Positions 43,499-56,516 of a stretch of DNA of 64,000 bases are shown piece after piece. The notes below the pieces were generated by a model. That model had not been told where the DNA came from and made no database searches. It saw only the letters and a list, made by a program, of their open reading frames with translations. The stretch's first letter is position 1. Each line of letters opens with the position of its first letter. The DNA is from Diospyros lotus (taxonomy: Eukaryota; Streptophyta; Magnoliopsida; Ericales; Ebenaceae): positions 14,895,669 to 14,959,668 of the forward strand of contig NC_068344.1 of NCBI RefSeq assembly GCF_014633365.1, in the 5' to 3' direction. The translations under genes were made by a program, and so were the position numbers.

Positions 43499-46400
43499 AT
43501 GGGGGAGATGGCTCAAGCTGAAACTGAAGTTTACGCCACGAGGAGTGTTCAAGTGTGGAAGACTGTGTTGAACTGGCTTGCTTTCTTCTTCCACATCTTC
43601 CTGCAGATCGTCAGAGGCACCCCTTCCCTGGCTCAAGTCTTTTCCTACATCGGCCTCGGCCACCAGTCTTTGCTCCCCTCCGATTCGTCTTCTTTCAAGC
43701 CCTTGCCCGTCGTCGAATTGCCGGAATCTCCGGAGTCCGCCGCGGCGCTTGAAATTACCGCCGGAGCTCTCGCTGTTCCCGACGAGAGCGATCATCTCCC
43801 GATCCAGAGGCTTACGGTCTCTCTCCTTTCACTCTATCCCTCTCTCTCTCTCTCTCTCAACTGTTTGGTCTGATCTGATTTCCAATCGCTAGTGGAAAGC
43901 TTGATTACACTTGTTTCTCTCTGTTTTGACTTAGATTTTGTTGATTGCGGCACCGTGCGACAATTACTATCGTCTTGAGTATGATTTTTGTAGTTTTCCG
44001 GGTCAAGGATGAAGATGTTCTTCTGTTGTACATCATTAGTGACTAAACTATTAATCAGTTTGTAGGTTCTCGGAGGCAATATTTGAAACTTTAATTGCTT
44101 ACAGAGAACTCAATCTTGATTTAGGCATCATTCAGTCGCATTCTTGTATTAGACCTTGCTTTTCTCGAAAATTTTTGTCCAAATAACGTGTTAAAACAAA
44201 AATTAGTATGAGAATTGACAAGTTCAAGGAGAAGAGTTCTTTTGCCGGTGTTTGACAAGTCTGACAAATTGGGATTACATTTAATTTGGAATGTTTTTAT
44301 CTTCTTAACAGCTTTAGAGCTATTTGCCTAACAACAACATATCAGGCCTTTGCTTTAGATCTGTTAGCGTATTTGTATCAAGTAATGAGTCTTTATCTTC
44401 ATAATGGCAATATCTGGACTGCGATCAGGTGTTTCCTAATTGCTTAATGTGAAGTTAAAGAGAGTAAAAGGGTGCCTTTTTTTCCATGGTAAACTAAGAA
44501 GTAGCATTTGTTGATAAATGGGCCTATTTGAAATAAAGAGGCTAAGGTGAATGCAGAGCATGGCAAAAACAAAGAATAAGAAATGGATCCATTTTAAGTG
44601 AGTCAAAAGGTATTGCCGGTTGGCAATACCTTATTATTTGGTTCAAGTTGAGAAAGTGGAATTGTACATTACTACTACTTAGAGATGAATGGTTAGCAGT
44701 TAGTTTGACAACAGTTTTAACTAGCTCATCATGGAAGTATAAGTGTTCCCTGATAATTGTCCAGTAATCCAGTTTCACGCATGGGTTATCAATGATGTAT
44801 GGAGTTATCTTGTAAGTGGCTTCCAACTTTGAAATGCTGATGTCCACACATCATCCTGTGGACTAAATGGTTGCTATCAATGTAGCTATTTCCTGCTTAT
44901 TGCAAATGCACAAGTCAACCCTCTTTGTGGGTCTAGGATGAGTAGAAAAGTTTGATCTCTGATCAATAAATTGTCAATTGCATTAGCTTCCAATAATGCA
45001 ATCTTCTCCTACAATGCAGACTGAAACCTGAATTAAGATTATATTTTAAAGAGGAGATTATGTAAAATCTTTGATGCAAATTTTTAACTTGTTCCTATCT
45101 GATCCTAATATTGCCCTTTAGCTTTTAACTTCCCCATTTAATTGGACATTTTGGTTTATCAAGATAGAAGAAGGAAGGGAAAGAACATATAGAAACAGGA
45201 GAGATTCTTTTACCATTTCACTTTGAACAAAATAAAGGATGAAACATATATAATATCAGAAAACCAGTAGCAACTGAGTGGCTCCTTTTTTTTTTGAGTA
45301 ATGCTATTCATCTAGACTGGCAGTCTAGATGAATAGCATTGTTCTTTTTTTTTTTTTCATCTACTATATTAGTAAAATGGCTATATTATCATCTAGTACA
45401 ATATGGAGAATCTATGTAATATCCCGAGAGCCCAGAGGAGAATAGTATATATCGAGGATAGGTAAGGAAAGAAACAACACCAGCTGGATACTTTTGGGGC
45501 TGAATGCAGGCAAAGAACTCCAGGGTTAAGCGTGCTTAACTTGGGGAAATCCAAGAATGGGTGACTCCCCTGGGAAGTTCGCGTAGGCCTACAAGGTAAG
45601 TTGTTCCGGTCCTTCCTATCGCTCGATGCGGGATGTTACAGGTGGTATCAGAGCCGACCCTTGGTGAAGGCGGTCCGATGAGGGCGGGGAGTGGCGCCGG
45701 GGCTCGAGGACCTGTACAAGGAGCGGCTTCTGGCAGGCTTTTAGGATGGCAACCCCCAAGGGGAGAAGATCTGAGACCAGTTGTAAGGTCGCATGATGAG
45801 AACGTCATGTGCTCAAGGGGGGGAGAATGTAATACCCCGGAAGCGCAGAGGAGAATAGTATATATCTAGGATAGGTAAGGAAGTAAACAACACCAACTGG
45901 ATACCTTTTGGGCTGAATGCAGATAAAGAACTCCAGGGTTAAGCGTGCTTAACTTGGGGAAATCCAAGGATGGGTGACCCCCCTGGGAAGTTCGCGTAGG
46001 CCTATTAGGGTAAGTTGTTCCGGTCCTTCCTATCGCTCGATGCGAGATGTTATAATCTATTTATCATAAATACAAGCATATATACACAATATGGAGAATA
46101 TTGCTGATGGGAATCAGGACTGCACCATTGTCTTGTATTCCTGGTTTCTTACAGATTCCAAGTCTGACTTTTGCAGCTGTACTTGCAGGTGGTTCTTGAT
46201 TTGGATGAAACTCTAGTTTGTGCTTACGAAACATCTAGTTTACCTGCCATAGTTCACCATCAAGCTACAGAAGCTGGATTGAAATGGTTTGAGCTGGATT
46301 GCCTATCTTCGGAAAAGGTGCATTATATATTTCTAATTTCTTACCCTATGGGTTATCTGGTTAAAGTTCTTCTTTTTCTTTTGTTTAACTATTCCATCTA

Positions 46401-49400
46401 ACATTCAAAATATTGGCTTTGAAGGATCGTGAAGGCAAACCCAAGGTGAACCATGTTACAGTGTTTGAACGTCCCGGATTAGGAGAATTTCTAAAACAAC
46501 TCAGTGAATTTGCAGATCTTGTGTTATTTACTGCTGGTCTTGAAGGTTTCTCCTTGATTGATAATCCCCTTATCAAACAATCCAGTTATCCCTCTCTAGA
46601 TTCTTTTTTTTTTTCTTGAAAATTTTGTTTTCTTATCTCGCCCTCAGGTTATGCCAGACCCCTGGTTGACAGAATAGATTTTGACAATCGTTTTAGTCAT
46701 AGACTATACCGGCCTTCAACAATTAGCACGTAAGTACTGCTTCTTTTTTTACTGCATTCCCATTCCAGCTTTGTCTTTTTTCTTTTCTTTTCTTTTCTTT
46801 CTTTTTGGGTAGTCTAACCAGAAGGTGAGAACTGATAGCAACAGTAAGGTTGCTCCTTTGTGATCAAAGGTCATGAGTTCAAGTTGTGGAAACAGCCTTG
46901 TTACAAAAAATGTAAGGGGAAGGTTGTATACAAATACAAACCTCCCCTAATCCTTGCAAAGGAGGGAGCCTTGTGCATTAGGGATGCCCCTTTTTTTTGT
47001 AGTGTAACCAAAGCCTGTCCCCCCCAAAAAAAAAAATCTCTTGCATTTGTGATGTGTGACCTTAAATCCTCCTTTTATACAATTCTGTGTTGTTGTCTTG
47101 TTCTATTTTCCTTTTGTTCACCATCTCAACACTGAATGGACACTTCGGATACTGTTTATTTATTTCAATGTCCTTGTAGAATGATTAATCAATGATATTG
47201 CAAAAAAAAAACGTGTAGACCATGGCTAGTAGACCCAAAAATTGGAATCTTACAATAAACAGAGAATAAAAAAAATGGTGCCATTGAGTGGGTTTCAGGC
47301 CTGCTTATCTTTCTTTACAAAATAACCAATCTTGGAAACCATGCGACAATAGGTTTCTGTTGGACTCTCTGGTTTTGTCTTTATTTTGTTTGTTTAGTGG
47401 ACTATGTTTGTAAGGAAAGTCATTCCTCATCTCTGCTGAGTATGCTATGCTTATTACAATATAAATTTTAATAGCAAAAAATTCGTCTCTTATTCTACTT
47501 TTTCCCATGAAAATTTAGCTTGTACCATGGTTGTGAGCAGTTTTTGGTTAATATTTATAAGGAAAAAGATGAAAAAGAAAGATCTGATATTAGTGGAAAA
47601 AATTAAAGTTTTTTTTTTTTTTGTTATCTGGAGGCCACATCAATATCGACATTATTAAATGGAACTAGGATAAGTAAGAATGAATTAAGACATACATGGA
47701 GTATGCATATTCTAAATATTTACTTCATCAGGAGCAAGAAGAACATGAGAGCAATTAAGGACCGATTAAATGGCACATGTGGATTAGCATTACAACTGGA
47801 CATGTCAATTGATGTTCAAGGGTGCAAGACTGAAAGCTATGTTCAAGCAAAATATAATGGCATATGCCAATCAACCATAGAAAGGAGTGCCAATTGCTGT
47901 TCCAGGATAAAAATGATAAACCAATAAATTGATGGAAAATTTAGGACAGAGTGAAAAGTAAAATAAATTATATACAGTGGTAGATTTGATATTATCCGCA
48001 AATATATATGTGTATTAGTTCTTCCTTTGTGGTAGGATCAAACAAAGCCTTATTTTGTGAGGATTGCATAAGCAAAAGTAAGTGAAAGCAAAATATCATC
48101 AGTTTCTAGAAGGTTTTATCAACATACTACTCATAGAAAGTTGCTCTCAATTGTATTGATTGGTTAACAAGTTCTCCTTGATTAAATTTGGGACTGCAAG
48201 TCCTTGGGATTATGTTTCTCTATAGTGATTAGCATCTCATGCATGTGATATCTCATTCTGAGAGATGCTAATTATACTATTGTTTTATGCTTATATTGGT
48301 TGTGGTTTAGAAGTGAATTGTAGCTGTAAATACTGTAGCAGACATGGTATCAGATCTGTCATCAGTACAGTAACGGTTATGGTACCATTTGGACATATTG
48401 TTGTAGTAAATTAATAATATATATTATAGAAATATATGCAACTCGAATAAAAATTCCTATACATTGACATTACAGAAACATAAAAAGCCATTATGAATGG
48501 TAAGTAAGAAAATTTAAGTTATATTAAAAAGACACAAAATCTAAATATAATATCTATAAATGTATAATAAAAAAATTTAAGTTTTACCAAATGGGTATAA
48601 AATAAGAAAAATTTTAACTTCTGCTTCCAAATTAAAATTATCTGTCAAAATCCAAATACAATGTGGCAATAATCATTTTTTTTTCCTCACAAGATTCCCT
48701 TACAAAGATGCCCACAATTCATTTCGAAACCATTATATTTACATCCATACATGATATAATATAATTATATGTATATATATTGTATAAGTTTCATTTTCAA
48801 ACTATTAAATTATTAATCACCATCTCATCTAAGAGTTTAAGCTGCTAGATAGAGGATTAACTTATCATTTTTTTTATATTATTATTTACTCGTCTCAACA
48901 CACTCCCTCACATGTGGTCTAGCTCCATGGCAAAACTAGTCTAAACACGTGCAACTATTTAAATATTGGGTTATTTGTGAGGTTTGAACTTATGATCTTT
49001 ACTTGTTCTGATACCATGTTAAATTGTTAATCACCATTTTATCTAAAATCTTAAGCTAGTAGATAAAGGGTTAACTTATTGTTTTTTATATTATTATCTT
49101 TTACTCTCAACACAAACTATAATGTGAGTGTATGTGTGTGTATAACATGTTTACTTGTATAGTGGAGGGATGGGAATGTGCTTCAGCATCCCTCTAACAG
49201 GGACAGCATGTGTCGCTGTAAACCTTATAGGGATGAAGCCGGGCACCCCTTTTCTGAGAGATGCCTGCACAGATGCTGGGCTTCCCCTCTTCTGCATCCT
49301 CAAAAAGGATAACCTTGATGCTGGCCACTACCAACTGGTATTCCAAATGAAATGGAACATGGAGAGTTTTGTACTGGATTTCTTCCGGAATAATACATAC

Positions 49401-52400
49401 AGGCCAGTACTGAATGTATTTCACAGCTATGAGTGGAATTACAATTATATTGAATCTGGGAACTAATTTTGTTTCATTCCAAGTGCTCATCTGAAAATCA
49501 TGATAAGAAGTGGCTATGCTAAAATAGGATGATATCATTTTACTGCAAGCTGACCATTTTTTTCCCCATATATTGGTCAGTTCTTGACTTCCTAGAAACA
49601 TGAACTTACAGCATTTCTTGGAGATACCTTTGTAAAAATAAACCTCTTTGAAATTATATATATTACAACGAAATATTTGTAATTATGATAAGGATGAAAA
49701 CAATTGTAGGTACCACATTTTATTGATCCTTGCTGATGATGAAAGCTACCGCATAAGCCATAGACAAAAGTCTTAAGGTGTTATTTTTGTAATGAATTGA
49801 ATCTGACAGTAAAAGATACAGTTTGTCACAGGCCAACAAATACTAAAGAAAAAAAAAAAGTGAAATGAGGCACTGCCTTTGGTTCATGAAGGCAAAGATC
49901 TCCAATTTTTTGTCTACCTTAGCTTTGTGGTCACAGTAAATCTACAACCTGAAGTACCTTAGGCATTATTTGGTACATAATTCCTAGACTGCCTGAATTA
50001 TCTCATCAATCTTATTGATGTATGGGGTTGGTCTGTTGTCCCATAGATTTGATAAACATACCTAATTTTATTTGGTTTCAAAATGATGGTGTGCCAATCT
50101 AGTAGTGATTGGAAGGACTTGGCTTCTAAATTCTATTCTAACTATTGCTTGGTACAAGCTAAAATTGAGTAAGTGTTATAATGGTGATGTTCTTGACAAT
50201 ACTTTGGGAAATGCCAATGGCTTATTCAAATTGTAAAATGCTAGGGGAGGTGGGCAGGCATGATGCATGAGGGAATCATGTGTAACAAATCTGAAAAATG
50301 ATACCTAGTTTGACAATTTTTAATGAACATACAAGATTTCCAATTTCGGACAGACTTATTATGTGAAACAAGAGTGAAAGCAGATATTTTATGTTTGTAG
50401 ACTTATTAAGTACGATTTTCTTTTTGACTTGTAATATAAAGAGTAAAGCAAGGAATTTCATTTCAATTCTATTAGAGAAGACAACAGTGTCGCTGATGAG
50501 AAATTTGAATTATTGAATTTTAATCTAATTAGAATTAACATTTAATAGCTTTTATGATACGATTTTAGTAGATTTTGTTTGAATTTGTAGTTTGGATTTA
50601 AATAAGTTTTATGATTGGATTTTATCCTATAATAGTTTTTCTTGATGTAACAAAGATGTAGTTGATTTTGGAATAAAAATTGTTGACTTTGTCACTGAAA
50701 TCTCTTGCTCTCCCTCCCCTCTCCCTCTCCACTACTTCGCCCTTCCCCAAATCTTCTTCTCTTTTTTCCTCCCTTATCTTCCTGCCTCTTCTCCTAATTT
50801 CTGCTAGGGTTTTCCTCTGTCCTGCTTCAGTTCCTCTGCTTCTTTGCCTGCCAATTGAGGCTTCTGGTCTCTAAATGCTGGCTCCTGAAGTTTTGGTTCT
50901 TTTCAATGTTTGTGCATTTCTTCCTTGCCTCTCCTTGGCAGGCTTTAATGGAGGCATGTGCTCTTTTCAGTTGCTGAAATTCAGAGTCGCAAATGAGCCA
51001 AGCCATTCGTGAGTGGCTTAGTGTTCGACTCGATAAAAGCTTGTTTGAGTTCGTTCGTTAAGGTAAATGAGTTGAGTTTGAGCCTAACTTTGAAGCTCAA
51101 TTTTAAACGAGTCGAGCTTGAATTTAGTAAAATTCGGCTCGTTAAAGCTCTCAATAATATTCGATTAGAGGCTCATTAATACTAAAAAGCTTGATTAGAG
51201 GTTCGTAAACATACTCGATTAAAAGTTTGCAAACAATTTGTGAACAAGCTCGCTTATAATATTTATAATGTTATATATATTATTTAACATAAAGTTATTA
51301 AATTTTAAATTATTATAATAATATAATTAAATGGAATATGTTTAAAATTATTATATATATTTATTTAATCATTTAACATAATATAATATATGCTTATATA
51401 ATAAAGCAAAATAGCAAATTAGGTTTAAGCAAGATAACAGGTTCCGACAAGCCTAAGCTCGAGTTTGCCAACAGGTGCTCGAGCTAAGCTTTAAGGCTCA
51501 AGCCAAGCTTAAGCTCGAGGCTAGAAATTGGCTCGTGAGCTGATCCTGAGCTCAGCGAAGCTTGGCTCAGCTTGGTTTGATTGCATCCATTCTTACGATT
51601 GCAAGCTTCTTGTTATTTCTCCAGATTTGGTTCTAGCTTGAAAAGTTAATTGAAATGAGTTATATCTTTCTACAAATTTGTTTTATGGAATGATAATATG
51701 CTATGGTACGTAGCCTGTCTAGTATCTGTCTTCCATAATACATTTGAATAAAGAGAAAGAACAGCTACTCTAATTGAGCATGCCCCGAGCTAGCATATAT
51801 GAAATTCAACTTACTAGATTTCTGCAAATAGACTGACCGTGTATGTTAGACTTCAGGCATACTTGGTCCAGAACTGGTGAGGGTGGTGGTGTGGTTTTAT
51901 GCTATGTGTTATGCTAAAACATCAGGTTAGTCTGGTAACTGAAGAAAATTGAGATCTGTGAGTAGATGGGGACAACCAATATAACCTACAAGTGGTATGC
52001 AGTGCTTTTTCTTTTTTCCTGTTGAAATGCTTTCTCAATGAATTAGTATTGGTCGGACTGTTTTGACTTCTCAAATGTACATATGGTTCAAGATTAAGTT
52101 GTTTGGCCTGGTTGTAAATCACAGGGAATACCGCGAACATGTGAAAGATCTATCTTGCCTATCAAAGAATCTCTGCCGAACAGTTATTGTTGATAACAAC
52201 CCATTCAGTTTCTTGTTGCAACCAATGAATGGAATTCCATGTGTTCCTTTCTCTGCAGGACAACCACAGGATGATCAGGTGATAAGAACTATATCCATTT
52301 ATATGGGCAGTTCCTAACTGATGGTTCATATATCATCACTTATCTGACCGGCTCTACTTTTGTCTTGTGGTTCAATCAGCTTCTGGAGGTCATTCTTCCC

Positions 52401-52514
52401 CTCCTAAGGCACCTTGCACAGCAAAAAGATGTGCGACCTATTCTTTATGAGAAGTTCCATATGCCTGAATGGTTCCAAAAGCATGGAATCCCTAGTTCTA
52501 GTTGGACAAAGTAG
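43499..52514 (+). CDS. SCP/Dullard-like small CTD phosphatase (HAD, NIF domain), six exons
   Basis: Exons 43499-43816, 46189-46317, 46425-46545, 46648-46729, 52125-52278 and 52380-52514 all join in phase at GT..AG sites and give 312 aa. Residues 20-38 (TVLNWLAFFFHIFLQIV) can anchor the protein in a membrane, as in Dullard-type phosphatases. The catalytic HAD signature DLDET is at 110-114 (D110 nucleophile, D112), directly at the exon 1/2 junction; motif VIVDNN with D240 completes the site. The C-terminus is RPILYEKFHMPEWFQKHGI. The family removes phosphate from serine in protein substrates such as the RNA polymerase II tail or lipin. It resembles Arabidopsis SSP5-type proteins; the precise substrate cannot be told. 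Intron 1 (2.4 kb) holds a Cassandra and intron 4 (5.4 kb) a SINE. All catalytic residues and splice sites look intact. Confidence 0.92.
45300..45340. repeat. Perfect 20-bp inverted repeat with 1-bp loop
   Basis: AATGCTATTCATCTAGACTG, one G, then its exact complement. Flanked on both sides by T-runs (about 45285-45295 and 45345-45357). In intron 1 of the phosphatase gene, 75 bp before the Cassandra. Possibly a deletion derivative of a MITE. Confidence 0.9.
45515..45590 (+). other. 5S rRNA-like segment in the Cassandra 5' LTR
   Basis: GAACTCCAGGGTTAAGCGTGC and ATGGGTGAC.CCCTGGGAAG match the A-box and C-box regions of plant 5S rRNA, with the intermediate region diverged. In Cassandra these can recruit RNA polymerase III. 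It is not a functional 5S gene because the 5' third of 5S is missing. Confidence 0.85.
45928..45993 (+). other. 5S rRNA-like segment in the Cassandra 3' LTR
   Basis: Same boxes as in the 5' LTR, with GATGGGTGACC exactly as in 5S rRNA. Confidence 0.85.
46821..46998 (+). mobile_element. Au-like tRNA-derived SINE (178 bp)
   Basis: Contains GGTCATGAGTTCAAGT (B-box-like), then GTGGAAACAGCC and AAGGTTGTATACA, the hallmark phrases of the plant Au SINE family, and ends GATGCCCC followed by a T-run. A 12-bp target duplication GTAGT(C/G)TAACCA flanks it (46809-46820, 46999-47010; one mismatch). In intron 4 of the phosphatase gene, sense orientation. Confidence 0.85.
47011..48804. other. Intron 4 sequence, no further feature
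   Basis: AT-rich intronic DNA. Short ORFs such as 47703-47927 have no recognised similarity. Confidence 0.5.
48805..49115. repeat. Dispersed plant repeat with 90-bp direct repeats
   Basis: Two copies of TTAATCACCATCT.ATCTAA.A..TTAAGCT...TAGATA with a following T-run/ATTATTA stretch (48812-48900 and 49025-49112) flank a segment with CTCCCTCACATGTGG and TCTGATACCATGTTA. This arrangement recurs widely in plant introns and spacers; its class is uncertain. Confidence 0.55.
49116..50980. other. Intron 4 sequence; unexplained GC-richer stretch at 49160-49470
   Basis: 49155-49466 is open on the plus strand for 103 codons and of higher GC than its surroundings, but no domain is recognised, and the true exons on both sides join without it. 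The remainder is AT-rich with a CT-rich stretch at 50700-50800. Confidence 0.4.
50985..51590. repeat. GAGCTCG-rich dispersed repeat
   Basis: Flanks rich in 'AGCTCGAGC/AAGCTTGAG' phrases in both orientations (50985-51240 and 51440-51580) enclose AT-rich DNA. This composition is typical of a hAT-like or unclassified plant repeat found in many introns. Exact ends were not fixed. Confidence 0.5.
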
Positions 52515-53640
52515 GACACAAGGTTGTGCGCATGAAAACTGTATTCTCCTTTGGGGTGGTTGAAGAGGCAGCATTTTCTGTTGAAGGCAAAGCATGTCTT
52601 TGTCAAGCTCACAAGTTTTTTGTATAGCATCATTTGTACACAAGCAATTGGTGGAATGGCAAATCTCCGTTGTCTGAAGATCAATCAAACACATAAACCA
52701 TTTGTCAGGATGTAGAAACTTTAAATTTCTGATTCTTATGTAATTCTGTTTATATTCTAGTTTTTGATGTTTTATGTATGTACCAAGTTCTGTAGAACCT
52801 GCTACCAATAATCATTTGCAGTTTATACATTCCCCGTGTTGCTCATTACTGCTGTGGAACAACTACCGTTTTATGATTTGCTTGCGTTATGTTCGTTTCC
52901 ATTTCCAAACACAAACAGGTTTCGTGTGCCTTTATGTAGATCTCTTTTGGCTTAGCAGGTTAACACGCTTGAACTCGTCGCAGTTATTCTCTTCAATACA
53001 TCCATCTTTTGGTCAAATTATGCCAGTGAAACTAATTGGGAAATGGAAGAAAGATATCCTTGCAAGTGAAAATATGGTATCTTTTGTAATGTAACTTTTT
53101 GATTTGTGCCATCCGTTTCTATTCGTTCAGTCTGCAGGTTGATCTGCAGGTTGATGCCTGCATGCAACCTACAGACGTTAAGAATGCTGCCCCGATTGAA
53201 CAGAAATTATCTTCTGTTATCCAAATGAAGCTTCAAATTTGGGAGTTGCTACCACTTTGCAGCCTCGGGGTGTGCCCACCTAAACGACTCCTTTTTAACT
53301 TAAAATATAGCTAAGGAGAGGGGGATTCTTCTAGTCACTGCTTCTTCTTCCTCTTCTTCGTTTGCATTGTGATTCCTCTGCTTTTATCGACAGGGCTCCA
53401 GGTCATTAAGGATCAGAAAGTCGTCCAACACCGTGTCAGGAGGCTCCCAAGCCATCGATATCGCACAAGCTTTTTACAGCGATGACTGTCTCCGGGAAAA
53501 GCAACGGCTCCTAATTCTTGTAAGTCTCTCTCTCTCTCTCTCTTACGTGCATGCTTTTGTTGTAAGTCTGTCCTTAATTTCCCAGCAGACCACTGCCTCC
53601 TCCTCCAACCAAAACCTAACAAAATACTTATGATTTTAAT
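52515..53640 (+). other. 3' UTR of the phosphatase gene and unassigned downstream sequence
   Basis: The 3' UTR probably ends near 52770-52830. Beyond it, 53129-53312 (MKLQIWELLPLC) and 53390-53520 (SQAIDIAQAFYSDDCLREKQRLLIL followed by GTAAGTCT, and preceded by a pyrimidine-rich tract with ACAG) have exon-like looks, but I could not recognise or join them. Confidence 0.4.
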
Positions 53641-54172
53641 TCCTTCTCCCCTCCTCGAGGTGGTTACAGGACATTTTCCCGGAAATTCTATTAGCTCACC
53701 TGCCTTGAGTCCATTTAGAAATGGTTAAACATGTCAACTCTGTGGGTGGGGGGGGGGGGGGGGAGGGGCTAAGATGATGATTCATTCAATCGCGTCTTCA
53801 CCCGATTGGATTGTCTTTGGACATTTGCTCCTTCAGGCTCTCACTTGGTTTTTTCTTCCCTGTTTCCTTATACTAGTACTACTCTACACAAAGTCGAGCA
53901 AATGGGCCATCGCTCGCTATAATTAGATGAATACACACCCTCCTCTTTTGAGCTGTGCTGTCCTCCAGAAGCCCATTTTCTTTATAATTTCCTTCCTCGT
54001 TGCTCTCATACACAAATTGGCATAGAAAACACTTCTTCTTAATAACATAAATAATAATAATAATATATAAGTCAGCGGGTCACATCACATTTGAGTTCAC
54101 ATTCACCGACTCTGGAGTATACCCGAAGCATTCCCTATCTACATCATAAAAAAACAAATAAGTAGAGAGACA

Positions 54173-54206
<34 letters not shown>

Positions 54207-56516
54207 AAACATCATAAAGTTAATTGATTCTGAATCATACAGTAGACAACTGTGTTATGAACACCATTATTATACCCACCCGCCTGCCTTGAGGGAAAGA
54301 ACCATTAACCATAATTTTGCGATACATGATCCAGATGAGCTCAAAGATTGTTCCAAACTGGTCAAAGTAAGCAACTGTTTGACAGTGTCTTTAGTTTTTC
54401 TTTCTTTTTCTTTTTCTTTTTTTTTTTTGACGAAATGCCTCTTTGTAGGGAGGTCGTAGGATTGCGAGGCTCATCATGAGCTGAGCTCTAATGAAAATGA
54501 CATTCTTTGGCGGAAACAGAAGATAATAGTAGTAGGAAGGAAGTTCCATCAAAATAGGCACACTTCTATGCACAAATTTGCAGAAAAGGAAAGGGCTGTT
54601 TCTGCTCCTATCTCATGATGGAATCGGAAATATTAATACTTTATTGTATTTATTTATTTGCACGTTATAAATTTATGATAAACAATGTCCCATACCCATG
54701 TGATTTAGCTAACATTTAGATTTAGTTGTCATAGTCATTGTCCTTTATTAATACAGCTGTTCAAACCCCTAAATGATAAACTATAAATCAATAAATATAT
54801 ATATATATATATATCTAAAGAAACTGATAAACTTTATCCCATGGATCAACAAAGAACTGAACTGGCACACCAAATAGATTAGTTAGTGTTTAAAAAAGCG
54901 AAATCTTCAAAGATGGATGATATGATTGCCTTTTCTCTTTGATAGCAGAAAAATGTCAATCGCACCCACCAAGGTTATGCAAAATTAATAATGCTTTTAT
55001 ATGAAACTGGTAACGTACCCGGAATTGCCTTTATTTGTGATTATTTCCTGGCTGTCTCATGCTATAACATTTGCTATTTTTAATTTAAATTTTTTATTTG
55101 TTGTTGTCTATAAATAATAATAAATTTATACTTACAAGAGAATATCCGTCCCAAGCTTCTAGTCATTAAGAGATGCGAAAGAGGAAGCAGTTAGGGATGC
55201 GAGATGTCTCTCATGTAAGTATTCTGATTCTTAAATTAGTCTTCGCAAAAAAGTGTAAGAAAAAAAACAGAAGATTGTAGTTTGAGTAGAATTCTAATCT
55301 TGCTTCAATCGAAGGAATCACTCATTATTTATTGATGTTAAAGTTAATAAGTGAAAGAGTATCCATATTTGTTGGGATCATCTATTTCAGATTTCTAATC
55401 AGATATGTTGAAGGGAAGTTGATATATTCTTGAATTCAAGAGAGCCTTTTAAGAGTACCCTAGAGTAGTATTTAGAAGAGTCTTTCAAAAACTATTCTAT
55501 AATGAAAGTCTTCCAAACTTTTCTTCTTAAACTTTTTTCTCTTGAACCTATCTTAGATGATGTGGTCTACTTTCTTAAACATAGCACTTTTATTAATTAG
55601 TGATTAAATTTTTACGTATTTTAACTCTAAAAAATAACACACAATAATACATTCTGTCTGAAAATAATATTTATTTATTACATCATAACTATTCTTTAAA
55701 AAAGTAATATTTATTTATTACATCATAAACTGTTCCCTAAAAAGTAAATGAATAGGAAGAATGAAAATGATATTATGAGGCACGGTCGCGTCCATACGTG
55801 GAAATAGGTTTCACACTTTAATGGGTGGAGGGGAATGCGTGGCGATTCCAACTTTGTGTTTAACGACAAAATGGACATTAATTCCCAGAAGCAACAAGCA
55901 TTAAGCAGTGATTGCATTATTTGTGTTAGAAACTTTCTCAGTAAACAAACAAGCACATGATTTTCCTTGGAAATGGTTAACTTCACAACAACACCCCCAT
56001 CCCCTCCCCCAATCCCATGCGCAGTCATGAATTTATGTCTCTTTTGACCCCCCCATCATGTATGGACTATGATTCCCCCTCTCCCCCTATTCAACATGAA
56101 AATCTTTTCCTTCTTCTTTATTCTCTTTAAATAATCGCTTATTATGACCAACCCCCCTCCCCCCCCCCCCCCAAAAAAAAAAGAAAGAAATCCTACCTTA
56201 AATTATTCCTAAATCACACCAATCGGATTATAGTAAATCCTTTTAAAAACACTTTTAAATAATCCCTTTTCTAAACTATTATTATTATAAAGAAACAAAA
56301 AAATTAAAAAAATTACCGATGTGCCACAATGATATTTTGAGTGACCATCATTGGCCACCTTTGAGTCGAGATTTTGTGTTTAGATCTAGGATTCAAACTT
56401 AAATTTTTTAGTTCTTTCAAGAGTTTGAATTTAGATTTAACAAATCTAAATTAAATATAGATTTTTGGATTCTAGGTTCGTTAAGGTTTAAAGAAATGAA
56501 TTCATCTTTGAAATTA
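53641..56516. other. Gene-free intergenic region
   Basis: AT-rich. G-run at 53744-53763, (TC)n at 54174-54203, (AT)n at 54797-54814, C-run then A-run at 56155-56183. No supported gene on either strand. Confidence 0.6.

Larger units (their letters stand above)
45415..46054 (+). mobile_element. Cassandra TRIM, full length (640 bp), TSD ATCTA
   Basis: 5' LTR 45415-45640 (226 bp) and 3' LTR 45828-46054 (227 bp). ATCTA flanks both ends (45410-45414, 46055-46059). Primer site TGGTATCAGAGCC at 45643-45655, purine tract AAGGGGGGGAGAA just before the 3' LTR. No coding capacity. Each LTR carries a 5S rRNA-like segment with internal promoter boxes, the defining trait of Cassandra. The 3' LTR end is TTATA instead of TTACA. 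In sense orientation in intron 1 of the phosphatase gene. Confidence 0.95.

Noticed and set aside
45515..45993. Functional 5S rRNA genes
   Set aside because: Only the A-box to C-box part resembles 5S, the intermediate region is diverged and the segments sit inside LTRs of a TRIM with target duplication.
49155..49466. 103-codon ORF inside intron 4 as an extra exon of the phosphatase gene
   Set aside because: Exons 4 and 5 join in phase and give the conserved family sequence without it.
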